A stretch of DNA of 64,000 nucleotides from Neckera pumila (lineage: Eukaryota; Streptophyta; Bryopsida; Hypnales; Neckeraceae): positions 7,950,520 to 8,014,519 of the forward strand of contig OZ018409.1 in assembly GCA_963969595.1 (NCBI GenBank), given 5' to 3'. The translations under genes were made by a program, and so were the position numbers. The notes below the pieces were generated by a model that was not told where the DNA came from, ran no database searches, and worked only from the letters and a program-made list of their open reading frames with translations. This document shows, one piece after another, positions 1 through 11,309 of this stretch; position 1 is the stretch's first letter; each line of letters opens with the position of its first letter.

Positions 1-783
1 CTTTTCCAATAAAAAAAATTCATGATTTGTTCTAGCTTAACGAAGGCCCCAAAACAAACTAAAAAAACAAAAGGTCATCACAATGTCACATGGAATTTCA
101 CGGATTCACAAAAACATTTCATGTGCAACAACTTTCCGTTATAAAAAACCAGTTCTAGATGAATCAAAGTTCACTGCACACGTCACGTCGTATATCTTAT
201 AGACTCGCTTCTGGAAAATTGAGATTTCTCATTCCTTTCACTTTGATTTTAGCATCAGAACAAAGATGAAGGAAAAGACGTGTAGCAATGTGTTTATTGT
301 CACTTTGTATCTGTTTTTGACAAAGTTCTAGGGGAACACTTTTGTGTCACTACAACTTAAGTCACCAACATCTGGCATATGAAAACTTCAACTGAATCAG
401 AAGAGTATGCCATGTATGAAGGGGAGGAAAGTCTCCTTTAAAATGACAGACCTTCAGAATAAAAGATGAATCAGCAATTTACGGAGCTCGTCGACAGTAG
501 CCTACATCACGTCATTTAATGAAAGACCTCAAATAGTGCCCTCTCAGAAATTCTTTATAAAAGAAAATAAATGCCCCTACACTTAGTACCCTCACTGTCA
601 AGACTGATCATGAGGTCGGCAACAACAAGAAGCAATGCTCCTACGTACAGTCCATGCTACACGGTGAAATTGCAATCTGACTACCTCCGCTTTCAAAAGG
701 TCTCACAGTTCTGCTACAAACTCAGATTTCCATACACATCCACCAAAGTCAAGTATGTTGTTCCAGCATAATGATGGACTCAC

Positions 784-2734
784 CTCCCAGTATGGTAGCT
801 GGAAGAGTATACTTATCCTCTTCACGCCAGTTGACTTCACAGAATCATGCTTCGCATTCTGCCGACCTCCACATTGCAGATAGGATTCCCTCCAAGCTCC
901 ACATTGTACAACAGTCTTCCCTCTTTGATGAGGGGGTGCGGATTCATGGTTTGGATGGCCATTGAAAGCTGCTCGAGCCGACCGCCACCAGTGATTGGGC
1001 CTTAGCCATCTCCAATTGCCAAGATACACTGTTTTGTTTGCTTCTGCTGAATGGTCTGTAGAAGTGTGTTCCCCACAGACTGGACAACTTGCATACCCTT
1101 TTCCAGTCTATCCAAAAATTAATGTGTAAGCCGGAAAATCATAGATTGTCCACATGAGAATGCCACACATTCTAAACTGACGAGTAGGCCCTTCTGGTTC
1201 AGACATGTCCACCGATGTAACCCCTACCCGAAGCTTCTTCAACTCATGGACAAGCGGCTCCAAATAAACATCAATTGTATCTTCTGATGGAGAATTTGGT
1301 CCAAGAATTATCATGCACAAAAAAATGAAGAAATGTTTTGTTACAAGGTATAGGGGTATGTTGTAGAAAACCATCATGATGGGCCACACTGAATGTCTAG
1401 AAGATTGCAAGCTGTGAGGATTTACTCCGTTCAATGACAATCCCATCCTAATGTTCCTAGCATCGCTGCTGAAAGTAGGAATGTTTTCATCAATAAAACG
1501 CCACTGCTTGCCATCAACAACGGACCTCATTTTACCATTGGAGGAGTGATTTGTGGAGTGCCATTTCAGATGTTTGGATATTTCCGGGCATCTGAACATT
1601 CTCCTAAGCCTCTTTATCAGCGAAAAATATTGTAGTATACAAATTGGAACTGTCAGAGATCCTTCTACATACCTTGACTTGTTGCATTTAGGGCACCTGT
1701 CCAATTCTGAATTCTCTTTCCAGTATAAAGTTCTCCCACAATTGCAATAATGGATGCTTTCATGGGAAAGGCCCAGTTTCTGCAGTAGTGTCTTCATTTC
1801 ATAGGAGTTTTTGGGGCAGTTGTTGTCTGAAGGAAGGACGTCGTGCTTCAAAAATGTTAGGATTTCATCTAAGCAATGATGGTTGATGGAAAATAACGTG
1901 CACAGCGACATCAGAATTATACTAAACTGTAACCTACTGGTGCTAGACCCCTGGTACAAAGGTTCTGTCACTTGGTGAAGCAATTCCTCCATCAATTCTA
2001 TTATGTCACATTCATCCTCCTCTGATGACAGGTCGTCAAAATCCAGGACACTGTCTTCCTCTATTGTGAACTCCTAATGGATCTTATCTGCCCTTGCAAA
2101 AAAAGTTTCAGCCATGTCATTGATGTTCAATTCTCTGTTTGAAGAGTCCGGTTCAAATGTCTCCAAGTCCTCAACATCGAAGTACTCCTCCTCCTCTTCC
2201 ACTTGTTCATGATTTGCAGGAACATGCTCCGGTGGTTGCATATGCCGGACACTATTGCGCTGAAATAAAATTATTTTTTTGGTCAAAGACTTGCGTACAG
2301 TGAGCCATCATCTTCTTCTTCCAGTGACGTCCTTGAAATTTAATGAAACATGGAAAGAAAACAATAGGAAAAGGTGCAAGGACTTGAAATTAATGTTCTC
2401 TTCCCTCAGATAGAGCTTCCTCTGCATTTATTCCATGAATAGCAAAATGGAACTACAGTTTATACTAGAATGCATGTAGGATTAGAACATATAGACCTAA
2501 AGTGGAATTGCCATACTTAGTTGTGACTATTGTACTTACTAGAAGAGGTTCTTGCAATTTCTGATCACGTCCATATTTGCGGTGGTGTGTCTCCACTACT
2601 TTAGGTGCTTGTGTTTTAAAGCCATGGCACTTCTTACACCCACAAGGATATCTTCCAATTCCTAAACGAGAAGCAATGGCTCGTTCGACGTGATATGCTT
2701 GTCCGAGCCGATTAGGCCGCATTGTTGTTGTACT
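784..2734 (-). pseudogene. CACTA-type Tnp2-like transposase, decayed, 3' part not found
   Basis: Two exons can be read on the minus strand: 2734-2540 (TGCAG acceptor, GTAAGT donor) and 2259-784 (TTTCAG acceptor, GTGAGT donor). The first carries a Cys-rich CGCKKC / HHRKYGRD stretch like the transposase-associated domain. The second starts with an acidic region. It then has the paired-Cys block CPKCNKSRY, the run GLSLNGVNPHSLQSSRHSVW, the block IDVYLEPLVHELKKLRVGV, a CPVC zinc-like pair and LPYWE, in the order known for Tnp2 transposases of En/Spm elements. The frame is continuous from 2259 to 784 except for two TAG stops, at 2076-2074 and 1110-1108. The second falls where the family has DFPAY...GW, so it probably replaces a Trp. 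I could not find the following exon with the RHxLDVMH block, so the copy is truncated or leaves the window. It is presumably inactive. Confidence 0.85.
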
Positions 2735-5022
2735 CTGCAAAATTTACCGCAGTGTAAGAAAAGAAGGTCTCCCATCTAAATTCTACTGCATCAATTCATT
2801 TGATTATCACATACATATTTTAGGTTTTTATTTCCTTAGAAGAAGCATTGATTTTTGTTCAAAGAGGGCGTGTCCTATAGAAAGGTTTGCGTTGTTCAAA
2901 AGACAAAATTTTAAGAACTTCATGACTTCCTTGAGCGCTGTATTCCTTTTGTTTGCCGATATATTTTACAGAAATACATGTTAGTCTTACCTTAGTGAAG
3001 CAGATGTACTATGAAATCACGTTGTCAAGAAGTCTGCTACGTTTTCGTTGGAGAGGGATGAATCGGAGTTCAGCGCATTGGACTTTGCTCCTTCATCAAA
3101 TGCCTTGCACCTGCAATACACGCAGAACATTAGTCGTACTGGAAGCCATGTCACTTGAATAGTTATAGCTCCAAGGCAGCTGTTAATTTGAGGAGGCATG
3201 CTGATTACTAAATGTCATCCACTTCACCAGGCCTTCTGTGGAAGTTAGTAGTATGTTGTGAAGAAAAGGTATCTTTGCATTAAAGAGGAACCCATCATAG
3301 GTGACTGAGTAGCAAGATGAATGCATGAAATTGACCCTAAAGCCGGGCACATCGTCGTTCAAGTCACATTGAATTATGAAACTGAAGCATAGAATGTGAA
3401 GAATGGATGCTGAAAACCACCCACTGACCCACCCGCAATGACACATATGTGCTATTGGTACTCCTTCCTATGTTATCCTCTCTTATGCGCTTTGATTGTG
3501 CTTCAAGGAAAGCAACTACTGGCTTTGCAGATTCTGCAGATGACTACAAAAAGCAGAAATCGAGGTGCCATAGTAGTTTATAAGTTTTGACGTTTTTGAA
3601 AACAACCAAAACAGAAGAGAGAAATTGAGGCGCAACATGGGAAGGTATTTGGTTGAAGGAACCCGCACAACAAGAAGAGATCTCTATTTACTCGTGAAGA
3701 ATTTGGGAGAAGCAAATGCAAAAGAATAGAATCAATGGGACAGCAGACATAGCGCACCGGAAGTGGAGAAGCCTGTTTTGAATTTGACTCTCAGGAAACT
3801 CTTGAAAACAAGTCACGCAGCATGAAGACTAATGAAGGAAGAGAACGGCATTACATTTGGCGTCTGAAATTGCTATCCTCAAGTAGACAGAACGTTGTTG
3901 CCCAGCATTTGCAATGTCTCCGATTCGTACATACTAGAGTTCTCTAGCATAACTTTGTCGAACTATACTATTATTGATGAAGAAGAGGACTTGTAGACGA
4001 GCATAGAAGGGACGCATACAATTTTACATCCACTGAGGAAGTGGACATGTACCAAAGCCGGAGTTCATAAGGGATTTTACTGATGTAATGAATAGAAATC
4101 TATTTTATTTCCTGAATTAACGCGGTAGTGAAGATATTGCAAGAGAATGTCATTTCAAATGTCCATGACGTCACTGGTGTTGACGGCCTTTAAATGATTA
4201 GACTAGACAGTTCAGTTTCAGTAATGATATGTTGGTAATGACTGCCCTGGACTAGTATGTCAATTCACAAAAGTTAAACAATTGAAATAAAGCAGATAGG
4301 GGACATGAATTAGGATTTCCCTTGACATTAAAGAGAAGGGAGGTTCAATCGGGGACATACCAGCAACAGCTCCTGATGTTTCCGAAGTTGGAGAGGGCTA
4401 CTAAAAATTTAGTGCATGGCATACAAGAGGAGGAAGATGACGGTTATTACCTGTTTGTGTAGAACATAGAGGCTATTCTGTGGTCATGAAATCTTGTCGC
4501 ACTTGTGGATGAAATTGCCAAAGAAACGCTTCTTGTATGCTGATATTAGATGTGTTCAAGGAAAAGAGTGAGTGATAGTATTGGAATTCAGAAAACAGCA
4601 GAGCAGCATAAGAGGAAGTTGTTTGAGTAAAACTTTTACCATTTGAGCAGTGAAGGAGATGATGGAATATTCTTTAGGAAAACAACAATGAAAAAGAGGA
4701 AATTCTAAGAGACTTACCGTTATGAAGTTTCCTGTATTTTGATTTGTAGACGCAGAAGAGTGAAAATGAACGGTGTGTTCCCTCGCTAGGAAATTGCCAG
4801 AGCCGTCGCAAATTGAATGTAGTCATTTATAGCAGGACGCCAATGAAAGGGACGTAGCTGCTTCCATAAGAATTCTGGTGAGAATAAACTTTTCTATCGC
4901 CAAATTAGGCAGTTCAGAGAAAATGGTGTAGTGGCATTGCACAATTGTGCAGAAAGCACCGCAACTTGTGTAATTGAAGTTGACCAATGTGTGGAATTAT
5001 CGAACAGTGAGGACAAGGGCAA

Positions 5023-5292
5023 ATGAAAAATGTCCTCCGTGCTTCCATGCAAGTCGACGTCCTTGATTTCCACGCCTTGTCCACAGTGTTTGGGTGGAAT
5101 CGGCGCCTTTTCATGGAGAACAAGGGGCAGCCACTGCCTGTAACAAGGACCGCAAACCTGACAGAGGTTTCTGTGACGGTGTTGTTTACTGACATGTTGC
5201 TTTGCAAAGAGGCTGAGCACAAAGAGAAGTTCCATGTGGATCCACACGAAACTGTAGTACAGGAGTATATCAGAGTATATTCAAGGACGTGA
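5023..5292 (+). CDS. hypothetical ORF inside the CACTA-type region
   Basis: The frame is open from an ATG for 89 codons and has an ordinary mixed composition, including DVLDFHALSTVFGWNRRL and LFTDMLLCKEAEHKEKF. It looks less like random sequence than its neighbours and could be an exon of a transposon-borne gene. An overlapping open frame lies on the other strand (5585-4914). I do not recognise the product and cannot link it to flanking exons. Confidence 0.2.
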   Translation: MKNVLRASMQVDVLDFHALSTVFGWNRRLFMENKGQPLPVTRTANLTEVSVTVLFTDMLLCKEAEHKEKFHVDPHETVVQEYIRVYSRT

Positions 5293-7270
5293 AGAAGTTC
5301 AGGTGCGTGCAGGGGTGCACGCAGTTGATGAGGGATAAAAGTCAGAAGGAAAGCAGGGGAGGCACTAAAGGGAATTGTTTTGATCCGTTGCCAACATTTA
5401 GCCCGGTAAGCACTTCCACTATTTCTGTTGTGCGCACTAATACATGCTGACAAAGATTTAGCCAATTCCTGGTGACAAATGAAGAGTACTGACATGTTCC
5501 GCATAGGAGCAGAAAATGGTGAATCAACAATCATTGAAGAAGTCCTCGGAGACTTTTGTGCAGTGGCGTGGTAGTTGAATGTCACAGATAGCAGCAGATA
5601 GTGTTGGCACTACTACCCCGACGTCGACGTTGTCGCAACAGAAGAAAGGTATGTCAAAATCAGTAGGCAAAGGAGCAGGTCTAGAGGCTCCTACTTCAAT
5701 TCCACGCCGACATCGAGAAGGAACGGATGGCGTATGCAATTCCAGTGAATCGGAGGCAGGACGACAACATAGCTCTTCATTATATGCAAAGAATGTGGAG
5801 ACTGATGGAGAGACATCATGCATGAGAAAAGGGGGTACGAAGTCCAATCATATTTATTTCCAGTCTTGATGTAAAAGATATGTCCAATGTTTTGAATTTT
5901 ACTTGCAATTGTCATGGCACTTAAGTAATTAATAGTCCAAAAAAACCCGGAGACCATGTTAAAAAGAGTGCAAATAGTGATGATTTTTGAAGGGACTGTG
6001 CGGAATTGAGGTCATGAGTTCCGCACGAAGTTGCCAAACAAACATGTGGATTGTGAAGTTGAGGTGAGGTATGTTTTATTTTAGATTGGGTATGCAGCAT
6101 GAATGAAATGAAAGAAACAGTGGGGTGCATGTGTAAATATAAGGGTAGTCGGAAGCGTATGACTTTGGAGTCTGTCTTGAAGCTTGTATGTAGGAGTGTG
6201 TGGCGCAGGATGTCTTCATGCTGCGTATCTTGTGGAGGTGATCATGCTGAATGCAAGAACTTCAGTCAGTAGTTGTAGTAGCGGTATTCAAATTAAGTGT
6301 GAAAATTATTGTATTGCAATGAACTATGAAATGAAGCTTTGGATGGGAAATCGGGTAGCAGTGGTAAAGCGACAAAGTGCCTTTCAAATAGAGATCTTAA
6401 GTCTTCAAGGAGTTATTTTGGTTGATGGATTGTTGCAGTCTTTCCTAACCTGACATTGGAAGTATTGAGTTCACGTTATTTTTTATTGATGACACGTTTG
6501 TATGAGAGACTGTTGAAAATGGTAAGGATATTTTTTGCTGGCAGTGTTGACAGACATGCACTTGGAAGGTCTGTCAAAAGGCGATATGTTATTAAGGTGA
6601 ATGGCGTCTGTAGCAAAGTCCGGGCAGAGTGAAAAGTTCTCAGTTCTCACTTCTTTGAAATGAACTTCATTAGAGGAAGCTTCATGTGTACATGTTTTCT
6701 TACTGATGTAGTATCCGGGAGTATGCTCTCATGGCTTATGAAGTTCGGGATTAGAGAGTACTAAGACATGTTCACTTTTTACTGTCAGCAGCATTCAAGA
6801 GTGGAGCCGCTTTTCCTCTGAATGCATCTAATAGGGCAAGTGCAGCATTGCTTGTGTGCCCAATACTATGCAACGGTATGGATTCCGCTGGGATGAGCGT
6901 GCCAAGCATGTCAAGAAAGAAGATTCCAGAAGACAGTGGCGTGCATAGATCCTCCTTGCAGTGGTCGAACTCACAGAGACGACAGGACAAATTGTTAAAT
7001 GAGAATGCATTACTTACTTGTGCACAGGAACCACATCTTGGGAACAAGGAAAACATGTTGTTGCCTTGCAGGGGACAAGCCCATGATGTTCTTGCGAGAT
7101 TCAGGAGTAATGATAGGCTAGCAAATATGGAAGACGAGAATCAGGTGAATACCACCTAAATTGTTGTTGAAGTATAAGAGCCGAACATGTGTGGAATTTG
7201 AGGGCATGTTCTGAAAAGTATGTTCCGTGATTGAGCAAAGAATTGATGTGCACTATCAAGGAATATGTTG

Positions 7271-7624
7271 AATGGAACTGAAATCAGCTGTGTTAGACCT
7301 TTGTCATGGTTCTTCAATAAATAGTGACTACAAACGTGTGATATTAAAAAACATGTACGTTGTAATGGTGTAAACCTACAAGGAAAGTGAAGACGTCCGT
7401 AGCACAATAACAGAGAAATGCAGGCAAGAGAGGAATGTTGGCGCTTGAATGGAACTGAAATCAGTTGTGTTAGACCTTTGTCATGGTTCTTCAATAAATA
7501 GTGACTACAAACGTGTGATATTAAAAAACATGTAAGTTGTAATGGTGTAAACCTACAAGGAAAGTGAAGACATTCATAGCACAATAACAGAGAAATGCAA
7601 GCAAGAGAGGAATGCTGGCGCTTG
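7271..7624. repeat. tandem duplication, 2 x 177 bp
   Basis: The sequence from 7271 is repeated in direct orientation from 7448. Both copies contain AATGGAACTGAAATCAG and end before GGCGCTTGAAT. They differ at few positions, mostly C/T or G/A, for example GACGTCCGTAGC against GACATTCATAGC. The duplication gives two matching blocks in an open frame on the minus strand, but I see no protein family there. Confidence 0.9.
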
Positions 7625-8373
7625 AATGTTGAAGTGAAAGCGTTATGCACTACATATGAAGGAGTAAGCGGTTTGTGTCTTCAACATTTAACTTGAATTT
7701 CCACTTTTGCTGAGTGGAAAGAGTAGTTCACATTTCAGAACTTGTCTTGAACTGACTTAATTGGAAGTGCTGAAGTATTGACATTTGGGAATCCGTAGTT
7801 TCCACAGGACAACAAAAGAGGGAAAAGAATGGACAAAGTTGAAGTGGAGGTACGCGTTCAAATAGAGATGAAGCTTTTGTAGGTTACAGAATCATTCAAT
7901 AAGACTATAGATATTGAACTGTCCAGTCTGGCAGTTTGTGGGATTCAAAAATTTGGTCACCATCATGTAGATGTCATTTTCTTAAAGTAGTACTCGTAAA
8001 CTTGTACTTTTAAATCGTGATGTTCATGTCAAAGATCCAGGATGAAATAATCATTGTCAGACTTTTCCGTACTGTGCATAGACGTTTAGTCAATGAGAAT
8101 TTGGATGTAAAAACGGGGGACTTCCCTTAGTATTAGAAGGCAAATATTATAACTTGCAGTAGATCCATATGTGGTGAGTGAATATAAGCAAAGGAGGTTG
8201 ATAATAATTAAGTTTGGGTGCCTGGGTGCTTTTTGAGTTTAAGGGCTGAAGGATTAGCTTTCCTGACGTTGCACTGGCCTTGAGCAAAGCTTAAGAAATG
8301 ACCTTTTGCGGGATTTTTTAGGTTTTGGACTTATTGGAAATTGGCCGTTTGTAGGAAGAGTTCTAGGAGCAAC

Positions 8374-9820
8374 ATGAGGACTATGTCAAAGAAGGAAGTG
8401 CAACCGCAAGGTACAGCAAAGGCTTATTCTATGAAGAACAAGAAGAGAAATGACAACACCGAGGCTGACAGTTTAGAAGAAGAAAACGCAGCAGATGGAA
8501 TAGAGGAGGCAGTCAATGAAGATGGGGAAAATGTACTAAATGTAATGGAGTGGGAAGAGCCTAACAAGTCAGCAAAAAGAAAAGAAAGTCGGCAAGCACA
8601 AGCAGCCAGAGAAAGAGAAGGAGACAGACTTTGCAAAGAAGGACTATGTCGCAATTTTCTCATGGTTGATGAATGTACTAAGAAGCCACACAATTTGGGT
8701 GTTGGAGAATGGAGGAAGGAGTTGATGTTACTTTCAAGAAATCTGGATCTGGCTATTGGGAATATCAATAGACAACCGGCAGGTGCAATGGCAGAGATAG
8801 TGGACTGGATACAGCATACAGGGGAGTATAGTGGGCCTGTCAAATTTGAGTTTGTGAAGGAGGTCACTGCAAGGGGTGTGACATTGAGGCGTGCTGAACT
8901 TTAGAAGATGATTCAAAATAATGAAGAGAAATCGGATGAATTATCTGAGCAAATTTGGCGGATGCTTGAAAGGTAGCTGGAGAGTTCGGCTATGATGAAG
9001 AAATCTACAGACTGTAGCAAAGCAAATGCTGCAAGGGTGAACTTTGGCAAAACGGGGTCTTCCGGTGAGGTTGGCGTGCGGGAGAGATTGAGGAGGAGGT
9101 TCCAAAGGTCTCTCAAACCTGAAGAAATCAAGAGGGAGATGGCTTGCAACAAAGGTTATGGGGGTTGTTTCAAGAAGACATCGAACAACCAGAGTATAAT
9201 GCATGGAAGTGCACAACAGAAACTTCATGGGAAAGAACAAGCATGTATTGGTGAAGGTAGTGCAGACATTCATAGCAATGCAGCAATGGAAGAGGACGAC
9301 TGTGGAGAAGAAGACAATGCGAGGGTGCAAGTAAAAGATACAGGAAGTTTTGATGAAGTGAGGGAAGCAGATGTCATGAATATGTTGGCAGAAGAAATAT
9401 CGCAACATCCACTGGTTATAAAAATGCTTGAGCGATTGGAGGCCCTCGAAGGCCGACGGAAGTCACCTAGCTTAGCAGGCAAAAATGGATCCTTGAAGAA
9501 GACCACCTGTGAAGATGTCGAAGACCTGCGTGAAGGTAGACAACAGGAAAGGAATGTTGAAGAATTTTAGGAAGGGCAGCAGGTAATTCTGGATGGCACG
9601 TACTGCTTTTCAGTAAGTGCCTAGAGTGGCACCAGTGAAGAAGAATACCAGTATAGTACACCAAGAATGAATTTTTGCCTGCCATGAATGTTACCTTTCA
9701 TTTTCTTATGGGATTCTTACATGTTGGCAGGATTGTGGAAACGGAATGGAGTTGGTAGCAGAGAAAACGCCTCAAAAGCCTGGACGGCCGAGAAAGAAAG
9801 CTCGGAACGTTGGATCTTAA
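8374..9820 (+). pseudogene. AT-hook protein gene in the CACTA-type region, three in-frame TAG stops
   Basis: A long reading frame runs from the ATG at 8374 to 9612. It ends in a GTAAGT donor, has a 118-bp intron with a GGCAG acceptor, and resumes in phase at 9731 to the TAA at 9818-9820. The product would be about 442 aa. It is highly charged, with an acidic and Lys-rich N-terminus (to about residue 85), a middle part rich in Arg and Glu, and a C-terminus containing KPGRPRKKA, an AT-hook that also resembles a nuclear localisation signal. The frame is broken by TAG at 8902, 8974 and 9568. In each case CAG (Gln) would read naturally, as in the LER-LESS and EEF-EGQQ contexts. I do not recognise the rest. 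By position it could be the DNA-binding accessory gene of a CACTA element, but it is transcribed opposite to the transposase, which is not the usual arrangement. Confidence 0.55.
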
Positions 9821-10524
9821 AAAATCAAGAGCTTCAACAGATTGTGGTCAACAACTCTAGTAATTTGTGGGACGTGGTCGAGTCAAGTTCACTCCAACAT
9901 CCTCTTCATCTTGGAGGAAGGTACGGCAGCATTTTTGAAACCGGGAAGTACATGTATCTATAGTACTAGTGTGTTCATTTTGAAGTATGCGGAAGCATCT
10001 CTTGATGTAGTAGGACGACATATACTGAATATTAATGTAGGACTAGACAACGTACTGTAGCCTGTGTGCAAAAAAGCTTCTGTGGGAAGTGGTTTCAATG
10101 GTGCACTTTCTGGGCAGCACATGTTGTATCAATAAAAAAAAAATTGTGAATTTTGAATTAATTTTAGGTGGATTTGGTACTAGTAATTTACCTCCTGTGC
10201 TTTAGACAGGGAAACCGTAAGAGAGCAATATAGTATTGTTTATAATTGGAGAATGAATCCAAGAAAGACACGTCATTACAGAAAAGCAATATGTGGCCAA
10301 ATAAAAAAAATACATTACCGTACGTGCCAATTCTCCAATTTGCCACTTGCAAGGAAGGGAATAGTAGGTTCCTACATAACTTTTCCAAGAAGAAGAAACT
10401 TCCATGAAATTGCAAAGTTTCCCTGAGCTATATTATTAAAATTCAAGTCCATATTGACGTGGAAAGTAAATACATCCTAGCAAAGGGGGGATGAAGCTAG
10501 AAATGTAACGTGTATCTCTGTCCG

Positions 10525-10630
10525 AATTGACATCAAAACTAACAGTATGCTGTCAATGAAGCGTCCGAATCACCCCCTCCGAATTGACAGCACAATTGAC
10601 AGAATATTGTCAACTCCTTGTCAATTATAC
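10525..10630. repeat. cluster of AATTGACA / TGTCAA motifs, likely subterminal repeats
   Basis: About six copies of AATTGACA or its complement TTGTCAA lie in both orientations within roughly 100 bp, starting near 10525, 10550, 10582, 10593, 10608 and 10618. Short repeats in mixed orientation within about 200 bp of an end are characteristic of CACTA elements, where they bind the accessory protein. They lie 100-200 bp inside the terminus at 10723. Confidence 0.6.
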
Positions 10631-10710
10631 CAAAATTTCCCTTGTAGTGAATAGACCTTTGTAGACCAATGTCACACAAATTTGTTGGTTTTTTGTTGTT
10701 TTTATCTCTA

Positions 10711-10723
10711 TTTTCTACTAGTG
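10711..10723. repeat. CACTA-type right terminus (TTTTCTACTAGTG)
   Basis: The complement reads CACTAGTAGAAAA, the terminal form also present on the two complete small CACTA-like elements at 49336-49448 and 61398-62479. It probably marks the right end of the element carrying the transposase. The left end is not in the window, so the target duplication cannot be checked. Confidence 0.55.
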
Positions 10724-11309
10724 AAAACAAGTAGAAATTTTGTGCTACTTGTGCACTTTTGAAGAATGAAACATTATATTCAGAGTATAAACTTATCCCT
10801 ATTTTGAGATTAAATAGCCTCCATATTCTTCAATGATAAAACCATTTACATTAACACTCCTATAATAAATTGGTGTGTAGAAACGATTATCTTCACAAGA
10901 AACAAAAAAAAACTTGTCATAAGAAACCACATAGGTCTAAAAAGAAAAACCATCTTTGCATGGTTCCTTTTCTCCCCCTCAATGTTAGATAGAGGTTTAA
11001 TATTTATGGACCAATTTAGAGAAGTTGGAAAAATTTTACTCACTATTTAGGGAGGAGTCGTTTCCCCAATCACTAACAATACAAAGGTTGATTTGGGTAT
11101 GAAAATTGGAATAAAGTAATAAATGTTTATAGAAGTCTCTTTTGGTATGGTGGTAAAGGGTTAGACTATCATAGATTTTGTTGGCAAATGAAAGAGAATT
11201 TAGATCCTCTTAATCCTTGAAAACCTGAATCCTTTTGTGAAATTTTGTACATTTTCACTTATATTATAATGCAAATATATAATTTACCTCATATTCAAAA
11301 AATTAGTCA

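Larger units (their letters stand above)
2800..8340. other. interior of the CACTA-type region, no convincing gene
   Basis: This stretch between the transposase exons and the AT-hook gene has several short open frames on both strands, the longest around 4914-5585. None matches a family I recognise, and none forms a spliced chain I can support. It contains the 177-bp tandem duplication noted separately. Base composition is moderately AT-rich, with an impression of TG/CA excess, but I did not count it. Confidence 0.5.

Noticed and set aside
4914..5585. 223-codon open frame on the minus strand
   Set aside because: Cys/His/Ser-rich with no conserved motif, and the opposite strand has a more protein-like frame. 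I cannot support either strongly.
7156..7650. 164-codon open frame on the minus strand with an internal repeat
   Set aside because: The internal repeat is the 177-bp tandem duplication; 177 is divisible by three so the frame stays open by chance. No family signature.
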